DNA of 42,245 nucleotides from Candidatus Nanopelagicales bacterium (lineage in GTDB: Bacteria > Actinomycetota > Actinomycetes > S36-B12). Shown here in pieces: positions 1 through 10,059 of the stretch. Numbering within the stretch: position 1 is the first letter of the stretch; the number at the start of each line of letters is the position of its first letter. The stretch lies in contig JAGYJJ010000004.1 of NCBI GenBank assembly GCA_018402235.1, positions 265,256-307,500 on the forward strand, in the 5' to 3' direction. The notes under the pieces are model-generated. The model was not told the DNA's origin. It worked only from the letters and a program-made list of their open reading frames with translations, and did no database searches. The position numbers and the translations under genes are program-made.

Positions 1-307
1 CGATTCCCCGGCGGGCAGCAACGAGCAGGGCAACTGCCGCTGCCTGTGCAGTAGCCATGGCTGTTCTCACATTGTGTTGGCTAAAGACCCGCTCCACCGC
101 CACTACATCCGGAGCATGCTCGATAACCAATGCCTCAAGGCCACGTTCAAGTTCCACGAGGCGGATCTCGAGCGGGAGATCTGCATCTGTGCGCAGGACA
201 CCGATAAATCGCAGGCTCACCTTGCGTCCGGGGGAACCGTCGATGACAGCCACCCCGCAGCGCGTGAGGCCTGGATCCACCCCGAGCACTCGCCTGTCCG
301 CACCCAT
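1..307 (-). CDS. ruvC: Crossover junction endodeoxyribonuclease RuvC, N-terminal part
   Basis: This is the Holliday-junction resolvase that, with RuvAB, cuts four-way junctions in recombination. Only the first ~102 codons are present because the gene runs off the left window edge. The start is the ATG at 307 ([14 protein letters not shown]), with a GAGGG ribosome site just upstream. The RNase H-like core is clear: the first catalytic Asp lies in [10 protein letters not shown] near residue 10, and the second acidic motif in [12 protein letters not shown] with its Glu. The later acidic residues are outside the window. The gene follows the acyltransferase and yebC on the same strand, as in the actinobacterial yebC-ruvC-ruvA-ruvB order. 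Confidence 0.93.
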   Translation of the reverse strand, partial: MGADRRVLGVDPGLTRCGVAVIDGSPGRKVSLRFIGVLRTDADLPLEIRLVELERGLEALVIEHAPDVVAVERVFSQHNVRTAMATAQAAAVALLVAARRGI

Positions 308-424
308 GAACCGCCCTCTATCCCGTACCTTCGATGTGTTCGACAAGGTAGGCGTATCGAACACCAGTACGGTCACGCTAGTGCGAGGGTGTGTCACCCC
401 CGCGTGGGCGCGCCGAACGCGCCC

Positions 425-1858
425 TTAGTCGGCCTTTCGGGAATATCGATCCGTTGGGCCCACCAGATCACCGGTCACCAACTCAAATCCCCAGCGCAGG
501 TCTTCCACCAATTCGGTGTGATCCTCAACGCATCGATCGTCTGTGGAAACCCCAATGCAAGCTAAACCGTCGTACGTGACCATCGTGACATTCACCGCGG
601 CGCCAATCGTGGCCACGAGCGGGTACGCAGCCACCATTCGCGCTCCAGCCAGATACATCGAAATGGGTGGACCAGGCACATTACTGGTGGTGATGTCGGA
701 GGTTTTCGCTGCGTGCGCGAGCACCGGAACTGGCACGAACCAACTCACATCAGCCAAGGGGTCGGCCATCCGCATTGCCGGCGCGTGCCGCCAAACATCC
801 ACTAACTCATGCGCAGTGGCCATTCGCTCGTCGATGTCCAAGTTCTCTACCGGTAACTCGAACCGTGCGATGGCCACCGCGTTGGAAGCCTGCCCGCTTC
901 GGTCGCCTGCGTCGCCTCGCAGGCTGATCGGGACATTGACCCGGAGTTCATCGACCGCTGCTCCATACCGCTGGTGGTAACGGTCCACGCCGCTGGTCAC
1001 CGCAGCCATGAACGCGTCGTTCACGCTGAATCCGCGTGATTTCGCTGCGACTTTCAGGCCTTCGAAAGGAAACTCAAACGCGCCGAAGTGGTACGTAGTG
1101 CCACGCTCGGTCCACAGCGGTGAGAGTGGCGCCTCGGGAACCGAGAGCGCTTTGGAGATCGATTCCACGGTTTGGCGAACGACGTTCACTGCGCCGCCCG
1201 GATCACCGAGGGCTTGAAGTGCCACCTGGCCGCCGGCCCGCAATGCACCCTCGGCGCTCTCGCGAAACCGCTCGAGATTGTCCTCCACGTTCGCGCGCGC
1301 GATATCGATCAAGCTGACGTCTTCCCCACGCGGCACTTCGGGTGTTGGCGGGTCATCAGGATTGGTATCGGGGCCCAGTTCAAAAAGCGAGAGCGCCATC
1401 ATCACGGTGGCTTGACCGTCGGCGATCGAATGATGAAGCTTCAATGCGAAAGCGGACTCACCGCCGGGAAGTCCCTCAACCAAAACCGCTTCCCACAACG
1501 CCCGGTTGCGATCGAAGTCGGTCAGCGACATCCGGCGCACGTCCTGCAGCAGATCCGACCACCCACTGCCGTCGGGTAGGCGATAGCGATGCACGTGCAC
1601 GTCGATGTCGAAGTCTGGATCTAGCGCCAGCCGCGGTGCCGACAAACCGAACAAGCCGTATAGCGGACGCATACGCAATGTGGGTACGAAGTGCGTCAAG
1701 CGCTCTAGGCGAGTTCGCAGGCGTTCCCAGTCAGGGGTTGAATCCAAGACCGCAAGCGCCACCACGGTGCTGCGCATCCGCGGGTCGCCCGCTGCAGTAC
1801 GGAAGGTGGCTGCATCCCAACCGCGCAGCTGTGCGCCAACCGAATCGCCACTGGACAC
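425..1858 (-). CDS. Wax ester synthase / diacylglycerol acyltransferase (WS/DGAT family)
   Basis: A 477-residue protein of the bacterial WS/DGAT family, which joins fatty acyl-CoA to diacylglycerol or long-chain alcohols to make storage lipids at the membrane. The catalytic HHxxxDG motif is intact as HHSIADG at about residues 142-148. A LWE motif near 121 and the C-terminal SNVPGPP segment are also family hallmarks, and the length is typical (450-480). The start is GTG at 1858, 3 bases after the yebC stop, so it is probably co-transcribed with pdxS-pdxT-yebC. Substrate (triacylglycerol or wax ester) cannot be told from sequence. The bases 308-424 between it and ruvC hold no gene that I can see. 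Confidence 0.9.
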   Translation of the reverse strand: MSSGDSVGAQLRGWDAATFRTAAGDPRMRSTVVALAVLDSTPDWERLRTRLERLTHFVPTLRMRPLYGLFGLSAPRLALDPDFDIDVHVHRYRLPDGSGWSDLLQDVRRMSLTDFDRNRALWEAVLVEGLPGGESAFALKLHHSIADGQATVMMALSLFELGPDTNPDDPPTPEVPRGEDVSLIDIARANVEDNLERFRESAEGALRAGGQVALQALGDPGGAVNVVRQTVESISKALSVPEAPLSPLWTERGTTYHFGAFEFPFEGLKVAAKSRGFSVNDAFMAAVTSGVDRYHQRYGAAVDELRVNVPISLRGDAGDRSGQASNAVAIARFELPVENLDIDERMATAHELVDVWRHAPAMRMADPLADVSWFVPVPVLAHAAKTSDITTSNVPGPPISMYLAGARMVAAYPLVATIGAAVNVTMVTYDGLACIGVSTDDRCVEDHTELVEDLRWGFELVTGDLVGPTDRYSRKAD

Positions 1859-1861
1859 GAA

Positions 1862-2614
1862 CTAGCCCACCTTCTCCATGACATCGTCGCTAACGTCGAA
1901 GTTCGCATAAACGTTCTGGACGTCGTCGCTGTCTTCGAGCGCCTCGATCAAACGGAAAACCTTGGTTGCGCCGTCTTCGTCGAGGTCGACCGTGACCGAG
2001 GGCAGGAAGGTCGCTTCGGCAGAGTCGTAGTCGATTTCGGCACCTTGCAAAGCAGTGCGCACCGCCACCACATCGGTCGCCTCGCTCACAACCTCGAAGG
2101 ACTCACCAAGGTCATTGACTTCCTCTGCACCCGCATCCAGCACCGCCATCAGTAGGTGGTCCTCGGTCAAGCCATCGACCTTGGGAACGATGATCACGCC
2201 CTTGCGGTTGAACATGTAGGAAACAGATCCCGGGTCGGCCATCGATCCGCCGTTGCGTGTCATCGCCACCCGCACTTCACCGGCAGCGCGGTTGCGATTG
2301 TCCGTGAGGCACTCGATCAGCACGGCCACACCGTTCGGGCCGTACCCCTCGTACATGATCGTCTGCCAGTCCGAGCCGCCTGCTTCAGCGCCCGAGCCCC
2401 GCTTGACCGCACGCTCGATGTTGTCCAGCGGCACCGAAGATTTGCGGGCCTTCTGGATGGCGTCGTATAGCGTCGGATTGCCGGTCGGATCGCCGCCGCC
2501 TTGCCGCGCGGCAACTTCGATGTTCTTGATCAACTTGGCGAAGAGCTTGCCCCGTCTGGCGTCGATGACCGCCTTCTTGTGCTTGGTGGTGGCCCATTTG
2601 GAATGACCGCTCAT
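1862..2614 (-). CDS. yebC: YebC/PmpR (TACO1) family protein
   Basis: A 250-residue member of the YebC/PmpR/TACO1 family. Members have been described as DNA-binding regulators and, more recently, as factors helping ribosomes through difficult stretches; which applies here is not visible. The family signature at the N-terminus, [14 protein letters not shown], is followed by the conserved [25 protein letters not shown] and [14 protein letters not shown] blocks. Full length for the family. The ATG at 2614 is 9 bases after the pdxT stop, with GAGG about 6 bases upstream. Neighbouring ruvC is the standard actinobacterial context. Confidence 0.96.
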   Translation of the reverse strand: MSGHSKWATTKHKKAVIDARRGKLFAKLIKNIEVAARQGGGDPTGNPTLYDAIQKARKSSVPLDNIERAVKRGSGAEAGGSDWQTIMYEGYGPNGVAVLIECLTDNRNRAAGEVRVAMTRNGGSMADPGSVSYMFNRKGVIIVPKVDGLTEDHLLMAVLDAGAEEVNDLGESFEVVSEATDVVAVRTALQGAEIDYDSAEATFLPSVTVDLDEDGATKVFRLIEALEDSDDVQNVYANFDVSDDVMEKVG

Positions 2615-2623
2615 GCGCTGCCT

Positions 2624-3232
2624 CTAAACCCTTCCTTGAACCATGTCCACGAAATACCGGTGAACCCGGTCGTCTGGCGTCAACTCGGGGTGGAAGCTGG
2701 TGGCCAGCACCGACCCTTGCCGAACGGCCACGATGGTACCCGCGCGCGCTCCGCTCGAGATTTCCGCAAGCACCTGCACGTCCTGCCCCACGCTTTCCAC
2801 CCACGGTGCGCGGATGAACACCGCGTGGAAGGGCTCGGAGCCGACTACCGGCATCTCGATGTCTATCTCGAAGGAGTCCACCTGGCGGCCGAAGGCATTC
2901 CGGCGAACCACCACGTCCAACCCACCCACGGTTTCCTGATCGGGTCGGGCATCGAGCACCTGATCGGCCAGCATGATCATGCCCGCGCACGATCCATACA
3001 TCGGCACTCCGGTCGCACGCATCGAGCGCAGGGGTTCGAACCATCCATCGATCAGCGCCAGCCGGGACATTGTGGTGGACTCCCCGCCCGGTATCACCAG
3101 ACCATCGCACGCGTCGAGTTGATCCAGAGACCGAACAGCGCCCGATCGAACTCCGACGCGTGTCAGTGCAGCGACGTGCTCACGCACGTCCCCTTGCAGT
3201 GCGAGCACCCCGATGAACGGGGCGCTGCTCAC
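2624..3232 (-). CDS. pdxT: Pyridoxal 5'-phosphate synthase glutaminase subunit PdxT
   Basis: The glutaminase half of the ribose-5-phosphate-dependent vitamin B6 synthase. It releases ammonia from glutamine and feeds it to PdxS. It is a class I glutamine amidotransferase of about 202 residues: GGEST near 49-53, the nucleophile Cys82 in GSCAGM, and the His181/Glu183 pair in SFHPEL complete the triad. I chose the GTG at 3232, because it forms a 4-base GTGA overlap with the pdxS stop and gives the usual N-terminus ([13 protein letters not shown]). The frame stays open upstream to 3313, but that part overlaps pdxS and is not PdxT-like. Confidence 0.95.
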   Translation of the reverse strand: MSSAPFIGVLALQGDVREHVAALTRVGVRSGAVRSLDQLDACDGLVIPGGESTTMSRLALIDGWFEPLRSMRATGVPMYGSCAGMIMLADQVLDARPDQETVGGLDVVVRRNAFGRQVDSFEIDIEMPVVGSEPFHAVFIRAPWVESVGQDVQVLAEISSGARAGTIVAVRQGSVLATSFHPELTPDDRVHRYFVDMVQGRV

Positions 3233-4116
3233 CAGCCGCGGTCTTCCAAGCGGTGGTGAACAGGAATATCGGCAACGTTGATACCGACCATCGCCTCGCC
3301 AAGGCCCTTGCATGCTTCGGCGACAATCTCCGGCTTATCGAAGTTGTGGGTCGCGGACACGATGGCCTCAGCGCGGGCCTTGGGGTCACCACTCTTGAAA
3401 ATGCCTGAGCCCACGAATACGCCGTCGGCACCAAGTTGCATCATCATCGCGGCATCGGCGGGGGTTGCAATGCCGCCCGCGGTGAACAGCACCACCGGGA
3501 GTTTGCCCTCGCGCGCCACCTCGGCCACCAACTCATACGGCGCCTGGAGTTCCTTGGCTGCTACGTACAACTCGTCCTCAGCCATCGATCGCAGCCAACG
3601 GATCTCCCCGAGGATCTTGCGCATGTGGGTGACCGCGTTGGAGACATCGCCGGTTCCAGCCTCGCCCTTGGATCGGATCATCGCTGCGCCCTCGGTGATC
3701 CGGCGAAGCGCCTCACCGAGATTCGTCGCGCCACACACAAAAGGAACGGTGTACGCCTTTTTGTCGATGTGGTTGGCGTAGTCCGCCGGAGTCAGCACCT
3801 CGGACTCGTCGATGTAATCGACACCCAGGGACTGCAGCACCTTGGCCTCGCCGAAGTGGCCGATGCGAGCCTTGGCCATCACCGGGATAGAAACGACGTC
3901 CATGATTCCGGTGATCATCTCCGGATCGGACATGCGCGCCACGCCACCTTGAGCACGAATATCGGCCGGCACTCGCTCCAGAGCCATGACTGCCACCGCG
4001 CCGGCGTCCTCAGCGATCTTGGCCTGCTCGGCGTCGACCACATCCATAATCACGCCGCCCTTGAGCATCTCTGCCATACCCCGCTTGACGCGGTCGGTAC
4101 CAACCTGCTCGTTCAC
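3229..4116 (-). CDS. pdxS: Pyridoxal 5'-phosphate synthase subunit PdxS
   Basis: The synthase subunit that condenses ribose 5-phosphate, glyceraldehyde 3-phosphate and PdxT-derived ammonia into pyridoxal 5'-phosphate. A 295-residue (beta/alpha)8 barrel with very high similarity to known PdxS. Lys82 in VMAKARIGH and Lys150 in [10 protein letters not shown] correspond to the two lysines that carry the substrate imines in Bacillus PdxS. The start is GTG at 4116 with GAGG a few bases upstream. It leads the pdxS-pdxT-yebC-acyltransferase run. The 103 bases upstream (4117-4219) would hold its promoter, but I see no strong -35/-10 pair. Confidence 0.97.
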   Translation of the reverse strand: MNEQVGTDRVKRGMAEMLKGGVIMDVVDAEQAKIAEDAGAVAVMALERVPADIRAQGGVARMSDPEMITGIMDVVSIPVMAKARIGHFGEAKVLQSLGVDYIDESEVLTPADYANHIDKKAYTVPFVCGATNLGEALRRITEGAAMIRSKGEAGTGDVSNAVTHMRKILGEIRWLRSMAEDELYVAAKELQAPYELVAEVAREGKLPVVLFTAGGIATPADAAMMMQLGADGVFVGSGIFKSGDPKARAEAIVSATHNFDKPEIVAEACKGLGEAMVGINVADIPVHHRLEDRGW

Positions 4117-4219
4117 CTAGACCTCACAAATCACCGGAATAAACGTGGAAGCCCCATCGTAGAGCCACCACCCGGCCCCGCATCCGGACCATCTGTCCTC
4201 AGGCCCCCGATGTGGTGGA

Positions 4220-4783
4220 CTACTCGTTTACGAGCGCTACAGGAATCGAATCGTCCAGTTCCACGGCTTGCGGCCAGGGTGTGTGTCCGGCAAGCCGGAA
4301 GGTGCGCACCATTCGCTGATTTCGCAGTTGCGTGCAGGCTCGAACGGCATCATTGAGGAAGCGTCGTGAGAGCTGAACACGTCGAGCACAAGCAGCGAGC
4401 TCTTCGATCAACTCATCACCGCCTGCAGCCTGGCGCACCTCGTCGATCTCCTCTTCATCGAACGTGGCCTCAAGTGCCTGACTTAGGGCTGACTCTGCTT
4501 GTGTTCGCCGCTGTATGCGCTCGGGGTTGTGGTCGTCTCCATCGGCAGCGGTGCGTGCGGCGTGCGCCGCTTCGGCCACCACGATTGCGCCCGCTGGATC
4601 CAACAACCCACTCGTGGCAAGTTCGAGCGCAACCGAGGACCGGCGAAGCAAATGAGCGTCAAGGGTGAGTTCAGCGGTGTCGATGCGCTTATGGAGCGCA
4701 TCAAGACGCCCAGCAGTCATCGACAGATACAAACCAAAGAGACCCAGGACAACGACGATGAGGATGAGCCACCACCAACTCAT
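4220..4783 (-). CDS. LemA-like membrane-anchored protein
   Basis: A 187-residue protein of unknown function. It has one N-terminal membrane helix (about residues 3-21, WWWLILIVVVLGLFGLYLS) and then an alpha-helical, charged domain. The pattern RLDALHKRIDTAELTLDAHLLRRSSVALELA, plus a later RRFLNDAVRACTQL, weakly resembles LemA proteins (a helical region, then RRFYNDAVR). That assignment is by eye. The ATG at 4783 overlaps the pimA stop by 4 bases (ATGA), so it is translationally coupled to the PIM genes. A role in envelope lipid synthesis would be an inference from position only. Confidence 0.7.
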   Translation of the reverse strand: MSWWWLILIVVVLGLFGLYLSMTAGRLDALHKRIDTAELTLDAHLLRRSSVALELATSGLLDPAGAIVVAEAAHAARTAADGDDHNPERIQRRTQAESALSQALEATFDEEEIDEVRQAAGGDELIEELAACARRVQLSRRFLNDAVRACTQLRNQRMVRTFRLAGHTPWPQAVELDDSIPVALVNE

Positions 4784-5975
4784 TCGCTGCTCCCCTGCTT
4801 ACGGCCCAGCCCGAACCCAGCCCGGTGAGCGAATCTTCCGAACGCCTGGCCACGCAAGTCCTCGGTCACCTTCTCCCCCGGCACGCCAACACTTTCGTAG
4901 ACCTCCAAAACATCGTCTACCACTGTGTCCCAGTCGTACTGATCGGCGCGGGAGTGCCCGCGAGCCACCAGAGCTCGCCGAGCAGCGTCGTCGGCCAAGA
5001 CGGACAGCACCGCGTCAGCGAGCGATTGCGGGTCCTTGCAGGAGAACAAGCGCCCAGCTTTGCCATCTTCGAGCACCTGACGGAACGCTGGGATGTCGGA
5101 GGCGACCACGCACGCACCAGCAGCCATTGCTTCGACGAGCACAATGCCGAAGGACTCACCACCGGTATGCGGCGCAACGTAGACCTGAACCTCACGCAAG
5201 AGTTCTTGTTTGCGCTCATCGCTAACCGTGCCCACGAACGTAAGGGCACGATCCACACGTTCGGAGATGTCCTTGCGGACGTCATCTATGTCGCCTGGGC
5301 CGGCCACAATCACCTTCAGATCCGGAACCTGATCGAGGATGGACGGTAGGGCATCGATCAGCACGCCCAGTCCCTTGCGCGGCTCCTCGATACGCCCAAG
5401 GAAAAGCAGTTCGCGGCGACGATCTCGGTCATGAATATCGGGGGCAAAGTCCTGAACGCGAACGCCGTTGGGAATCAGCACCGCGTCGCCCCCCACGTGG
5501 CCAACGAGGGTTCGTCGAGCCTCTTCGCTAACCGCGATGCTTCCACGAAGTTTCTCCATGGCGGTTTGGGCAACGTAGTAGCCGGCAGTGAGGACCCGCG
5601 ATCGGTCCTGGGCCGAATGCCACGTTGCAACGAGTGGACCGCGCGCAGCCCAACAGGTAAGAACAGACAAGCTCGGTGCGAGCGGTTCGTGGATGTGAAC
5701 GATGTCGAAATTACCTTGTCGAATCCACGCACGAACGCGCCTGGTCGCCTTTACCCCGAAACTTAAACGCGCTACCGAACCGTTATACGGAACCGCAACC
5801 GGTCGACCTCCGTCCGTGACCCATTCGGGCAATTCCGTGTCTTGCTCCACGGGGGCTAGAACGTTCACATCGTGTCCCTGGCCTCGCAGAGTGAGGGCAA
5901 GATCGGAGACGTGCGAACGCACCCGCCGGGAACATCCCAGGCGTAGGGGCAAACCAGGCCGATGCGCATGTTCAT
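4780..5975 (-). CDS. pimA: Phosphatidylinositol alpha-mannosyltransferase PimA (frameshifted in this sequence)
   Basis: A GT4-family GDP-mannose-dependent mannosyltransferase making the first PIM intermediate on the inner membrane face. The long frame (4780-5952) holds the GT-B fold with FLGRIEEPRKGL and HTGGESFGIVLVEAMAAG, the nucleotide-sugar Glu region. The true N-terminus, MNMRIGLVCPYAWDVPGG, lies in another frame from the ATG at 5975, which overlaps the patA stop as ATGA. The frames meet at 5922-5924: adding one G to the GGG run (minus strand) restores GGVRSHVSDL, as in PimA. So one base is missing. Order pgsA-patA-pimA supports the identity. Sequencing error is likely, since pimA is essential in mycobacteria. 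Confidence 0.9.
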
Positions 5976-6916
5976 GCCGACACCGGGTTTCGCGGCTTCA
6001 GGTCTGCAACCCACACCCGTTGCAACATGTGCCAATCGGCGCTGTGCTCGCGGATCCCCGATTCCCAGCCACGCGCAAGTTCTTGCGTGATGGCGCGGAT
6101 GTTGTCCTCGCGCTCTCCTGTTGTGGGTAGTTCGATGCGGTCGTGGATGTAGCCGCGTGTCACTTCCCCGTCGAACCACATCGTCAGCGGATACAACGGC
6201 ACATCGGTCATCATCGCCAACAACGCCGGCCCCGCGGGGAAGGACGCCGATTCACCGAAAAAGTCGACGTGCACACCGCTTCTGCCGATATCCCGATCCC
6301 CCAAAAGCGCCACGAGCTTGCCATCGCGCAGGCGGCGGGTCAGTTGACGCAACACATCGGCGTCCCCGGTTGGCAGGATGTCCATGCCAAGCTCCCGGCG
6401 GTAAGCGAGAAACTTGTCGAAGAGTTTCTCCGGCTTCAAACGCTCGGCCACCGAGGAGACCGATCCGTAAGTGAGTGCCCCCCACGCTCCCGCGTGATCC
6501 CAATTGGCCATGTGAGCAGAAATCATAAGTGCCCCGCCTCGACTCATCGCGTCGTCAAGAAGGTACTGGCGCTCGAGAATGAACGTGTCCTGGATGCGCG
6601 CCCTCGACCAGGAAGGAAGCCGGAAAGCCTCGCACCAGTAACGCATGTAGCTGCGCATGCCCGCGCGGCTGAGTTCGCGGATCTCATCGCGGCTGGCTTC
6701 AGGGTGGACGCGGCCAAGATTCTTCTCGAGTTGCGTCACTCCACCGGCGTTTCGGCGCCACAAGGCATCTGCCATCTGCCGGAAGACCGCATTCGCTACA
6801 GACTCCGGCATCGTCCGCGTCACTTTCCAACCAACCTCATACAGCCACGTGCTCAACGAATCCGTTGCCGCACTCCGCAACGCCGACGGGCTCAGTAACC
6901 TCGCGGGCTCACTCAC
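5972..6916 (-). CDS. patA: Phosphatidylinositol mannoside acyltransferase (PatA-like)
   Basis: A lysophospholipid-acyltransferase-superfamily enzyme that acylates the mannose of PIM using acyl-CoA, related to LpxL/HtrB. It has 314 residues. The catalytic HxxxxD motif is HMANWD at residues 135-140, followed by the SVSSVAERLKPEKLFDKF and LLGDRDIGRSGVHVDFFGE blocks typical of the family. The start is GTG at 6916, which overlaps the end of pgsA by 8 bases. The stop overlaps pimA by 4. Position between pgsA and pimA matches Rv2611c. Confidence 0.92.
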   Translation of the reverse strand: MSEPARLLSPSALRSAATDSLSTWLYEVGWKVTRTMPESVANAVFRQMADALWRRNAGGVTQLEKNLGRVHPEASRDEIRELSRAGMRSYMRYWCEAFRLPSWSRARIQDTFILERQYLLDDAMSRGGALMISAHMANWDHAGAWGALTYGSVSSVAERLKPEKLFDKFLAYRRELGMDILPTGDADVLRQLTRRLRDGKLVALLGDRDIGRSGVHVDFFGESASFPAGPALLAMMTDVPLYPLTMWFDGEVTRGYIHDRIELPTTGEREDNIRAITQELARGWESGIREHSADWHMLQRVWVADLKPRNPVSA

Positions 6917-7526
6917 TGCTGGAGCTTCCCCGCAGTTGCCGGCGTACTTCCACCATCCGCTGGATCACGGTGATCACACCGGCGATACCGATTACCCAGA
7001 CTGCAATCGGGAGGACGTAGGGAACCCCGAGCCCGGTGAGGAGCACCGCAATACCGACGACGATCAACCGCTCAGCGCGCTCGGCAATACCGACATTCGC
7101 AGTCGCGCCGACGGCTTCCGCTCGAGCCTTGGAGTAGGACACAACTTGTCCGGCGATGAGGGCAAGCAATGCGCCGGAGATTATCCATTCATCGCCTTGT
7201 GAAACTCCCCACAAAATGATGGCAGCAAAGACTGCACCGTCAGTGATGCGATCAAGAGTCGCGTCCAAGAAGTTCCCCCACGGGCCACTGGTTCCCGTCA
7301 TTCGCGCCATAGTGCCGTCGAGCAGATCGCTGATTCCGAAAAAGGCCCCTAGCGCGAAGGCCCAGATGAATTGCCCTTGAGGGATCAAGATGAGCATGCT
7401 TAGCGAGCCACCGATAGTCCCGGTAAGGGTGACAGCGTCGGGACTGACCTTCATCTTCACCAGCAACTTGGCCGGTGGGTCGATGACGACGGCGGCAACC
7501 TTGCGCGCGGCGGCGTTGTTGAGCAC
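6909..7526 (-). CDS. pgsA: CDP-alcohol phosphatidyltransferase, phosphatidylinositol (phosphate) synthase type
   Basis: An integral membrane enzyme that transfers the CDP-activated diacylglycerol phosphate to an inositol-type alcohol, giving the lipid that PimA mannosylates. The CDP-OH-P signature D-x2-DG-x2-AR-x8-G-x3-D-x3-D is complete (DLLDGTMARMTG then GNFLDATLD). Several hydrophobic helices follow. I chose the GTG at 7526 (VLNNAAARKV), which is 2 bases past the HIT gene stop and fits family length (205 residues). The open frame runs further, to 7571, inside the HIT gene. The inositol specificity is inferred from the PIM neighbours. Confidence 0.93.
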   Translation of the reverse strand: MLNNAAARKVAAVVIDPPAKLLVKMKVSPDAVTLTGTIGGSLSMLILIPQGQFIWAFALGAFFGISDLLDGTMARMTGTSGPWGNFLDATLDRITDGAVFAAIILWGVSQGDEWIISGALLALIAGQVVSYSKARAEAVGATANVGIAERAERLIVVGIAVLLTGLGVPYVLPIAVWVIGIAGVITVIQRMVEVRRQLRGSSSSE

Positions 7527-7528
7527 GA

Positions 7529-8068
7529 TTAGAAGTCTTCTTCGGGGCTCAGGCCAACGCCCTCGTTCCACGCCTGCTCGAGCAACTGCCGGGTGTCTTC
7601 AAGCAACTGCGGGATCACCTTCGTTTGACCGATGATCGGCATGAAGTTTGTGTCGCCCCCCCATCGGGGAACGATGTGCTGGTGTAGGTGTCCGGCGATG
7701 CCGGCACCGGACAAAGATCCTTGGTTCATCCCCACATTGAAGCCCTGCGCCGTCGCAACTGTGCGCAAGATCCGCATGGTGCGCTGGGTGAATTCCCCGA
7801 TCTCGACCATCTCTTGGTGGTTGATTTCGGGATATTCGGCAATGTGACGGTACGGGCAGATCATCACGTGCCCGGAGTTGTAGGGGTACAGGTTAAGCAC
7901 CGCATATACGTGCTCACCGCGAGCGAAGACCAGTCCCTCGTCCTCTGGGAGATCCGGAGCAATACAAAAAGGGCAGTCCTTCCCCGCCTCAGTGGTCTTC
8001 GGCTTCTTGCCGCCACGCAGGTAGACCATCCGATGTGGTGTGTAGATCCGCTCCCAGTCGTCGGACAT
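7529..8068 (-). CDS. HIT family nucleotide hydrolase/phosphorylase
   Basis: A 179-residue histidine-triad protein. The HxHxHxx active site is HLHQHIV at residues 127-133, and a CxxC pair (Cys32, Cys35) could bind zinc. The homologue in the same position in M. tuberculosis (Rv2613c) is, as I recall, a diadenosine tetraphosphate phosphorylase, so Ap4A breakdown is the best guess. The ATG at 8068 is 1 base after the thrS stop, so the two are coupled. Synthetases make Ap4A as a by-product, which fits with thrS next door. Confidence 0.92.
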   Translation of the reverse strand: MSDDWERIYTPHRMVYLRGGKKPKTTEAGKDCPFCIAPDLPEDEGLVFARGEHVYAVLNLYPYNSGHVMICPYRHIAEYPEINHQEMVEIGEFTQRTMRILRTVATAQGFNVGMNQGSLSGAGIAGHLHQHIVPRWGGDTNFMPIIGQTKVIPQLLEDTRQLLEQAWNEGVGLSPEEDF

Positions 8069-8069
8069 C

Positions 8070-10010
8070 TCAGACCTGCACCCGATCGTCGACAGCCTGA
8101 ACGATCTCGGCTACCGCCTCCTCGACCGGAACCCCGTTCTTTTGTGTGCCGTCGCGGTAGCGGAAGGACACAGCACCCGCAGCCAGGTCTTCATCACCGG
8201 CGATCAGCATGTACGGCACCTTGGTGCGCTGGGCGTTGCGGATCTTCTTTTGCATGCGGTCGTCGGAGGTATCCACTTCCACGCGCACACCGCGAGCAGC
8301 CAGTTTCTCGGCCACCTGCTGCAGGTAGGCGACATGATCGTCGGTGATCGGGATACCCACCACCTGCACCGGCGCCAACCAGGGCGGGAACGCTCCCGCA
8401 TAGTGCTCGAGAAGTACTGCGAAGAAGCGCTCAATCGAACCGAACAACGCGCGGTGGATCATGATGGGGCGCTCACGGGTGCCTTCGGACGATTGGTATT
8501 CCAGATCAAAGCGCTGGGGCAACTGGAAATCCACCTGGATAGTGCTCATCTGCCAGGTTCGACCGATCGCATCCTTTGCCTGGACCGAGATCTTTGGCCC
8601 ATAGAAGGCCGCGCCACCCTCATCGAGCACGAACTCGAGATTTTGCTTCTCGGCTGCAATCCGCAACGCTTCGGTCGCCTCAGCCCACTCCTCTTGCGTT
8701 CCCACTGACTTATCCGGGTTGCGAGTGGACAGCTCGAGGTAGAAGTCCGTTAGGCCGTAGTCGCGCAACAAATCCAAAACGAAAGTGAGCAGCCGGTCGA
8801 GTTCGCCGGGCATCTGCTCCTTGGTGCAGTAGATGTGGGCGTCGTCTTGGGTGAAACCGCGAGCACGCGTGAGTCCTTGCACCACACCAGACTTCTCGTA
8901 CCGATAAACCGTGCCGAACTCGAACAATCGCAATGGAAGTTCTCGGTATGAACGCCCGCGGGCGCTGAAGATCAGATTGTGCATCGGGCAGTTCATGGGT
9001 TTCAGGTAATAATCTGCGCCCTGCCGACGAACATTGCCCTCAGCGTCCATCTCAGCATCAAGATGCATAGCCGGATACATGCCTTCGGCGTACCAATCAA
9101 GGTGCCCGGACTTTTCGAATAGTTGCGCTTTAGTGATGTGGGGTGAGTTGACGAACTCGTAGCCGCCTTCTTCATGGCGCTTACGCGAGTAGTCCTCCAT
9201 CACCCGGCGCACCACGCCACCCTTGGGGTGGAACACAGCAAGACCGGAGCCAATCTCCTCGGGGAAGGAGAACAGGTCGAGTTCCGCGCCTAACCGGCGG
9301 TGATCGCGCCGCTCGGCTTCTTCCAGGAAAGTCAGGTACGCCTTCAGATCATCTTTTGAAGGCCAGGCGGTGCCATACAAACGCTGCAGAGACTCATTGG
9401 CCTGGTCTCCAAGCCAGTACGACGCCGACGACCGCATCACTTTCACCGCGTTCGGTGGGATATAGCGCGTGTTCGGCACGTGCGGGCCGCGACAAAGGTC
9501 GCTCCAGCACACCTCACCGGACTTGGGATCGACGTTGTCGTAGATGGTGAGTTCGGCGCCGCCGACCTCCATCACCTCGGAGCCCCCTTCGCTACCGATC
9601 AAGCGGAGCTTGTAGGGCTCACCCGCAAGTTCGCTCGTAGCATCGGCCTCGGACACGACCCGCCGCCGAAATTCCTGCCCGGACTTAAGGATCGACACCA
9701 TTTCCTTCTCGATCGCCTTCAGGTCCTCGGGAGTGAACGGTTCGGGGACGTCGAACTCGTAGTAGAAGCCGTCCTTGATGGGCGGGCCGATGCCGAGCTT
9801 GGCTTCGGGAAAGAGTTTTTGCACCGCCTGGGCTGCCACATGCGCGCTGGAGTGCCGCAGGATCGCTAGGCCCTCGGGGGAATCTGCGGCAATCGGCTCG
9901 ACCTGATCGGAGTCACTAACCGGAGTAGCCAAATCCTTGATCTCGCCGTTGATGCGTGCGGCCACCACGCTGCGGTCGGATCCGACCACGTCCACGGCTG
10001 TCTGGGACAC
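8070..10010 (-). CDS. thrS: Threonine--tRNA ligase
   Basis: A cytosolic class II synthetase that charges tRNA-Thr. Domains in order: a short TGS-like N-terminus ([17 protein letters not shown]), an editing domain with [11 protein letters not shown] and the CRGPHVPN motif, the catalytic core with motif 2 ([28 protein letters not shown]), zinc ligands in MNCPMH, motif 3 ([15 protein letters not shown]), and the anticodon domain. I prefer the GTG at 10010 (VSQTAVDVV), because GAGGAG lies exactly 6 bases before it. The in-frame ATG at 10034 has no ribosome site. That gives 646 residues. tRNA-Val(CAC) lies only 49 bases upstream on the same strand. Confidence 0.96.
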   Translation of the reverse strand: MSQTAVDVVGSDRSVVAARINGEIKDLATPVSDSDQVEPIAADSPEGLAILRHSSAHVAAQAVQKLFPEAKLGIGPPIKDGFYYEFDVPEPFTPEDLKAIEKEMVSILKSGQEFRRRVVSEADATSELAGEPYKLRLIGSEGGSEVMEVGGAELTIYDNVDPKSGEVCWSDLCRGPHVPNTRYIPPNAVKVMRSSASYWLGDQANESLQRLYGTAWPSKDDLKAYLTFLEEAERRDHRRLGAELDLFSFPEEIGSGLAVFHPKGGVVRRVMEDYSRKRHEEGGYEFVNSPHITKAQLFEKSGHLDWYAEGMYPAMHLDAEMDAEGNVRRQGADYYLKPMNCPMHNLIFSARGRSYRELPLRLFEFGTVYRYEKSGVVQGLTRARGFTQDDAHIYCTKEQMPGELDRLLTFVLDLLRDYGLTDFYLELSTRNPDKSVGTQEEWAEATEALRIAAEKQNLEFVLDEGGAAFYGPKISVQAKDAIGRTWQMSTIQVDFQLPQRFDLEYQSSEGTRERPIMIHRALFGSIERFFAVLLEHYAGAFPPWLAPVQVVGIPITDDHVAYLQQVAEKLAARGVRVEVDTSDDRMQKKIRNAQRTKVPYMLIAGDEDLAAGAVSFRYRDGTQKNGVPVEEAVAEIVQAVDDRVQV

Positions 10011-10059
10011 CCCATGCTCCTCGGGCCTGATCATTTCGGTGGACGGGTAGAAGTTTCGG

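Noticed and set aside
3436..4356. Plus-strand open frame of 306 codons opposite pdxS
   Set aside because: It is a GC-rich antisense shadow. The minus strand carries unmistakable PdxS, and the shadow has no family features.
5922..5924. Programmed ribosomal frameshifting as the explanation for pimA
   Set aside because: There is no slippery heptamer or following stem in a consistent place. The same kind of break appears in unrelated genes in both directions, so sequence error explains it better.
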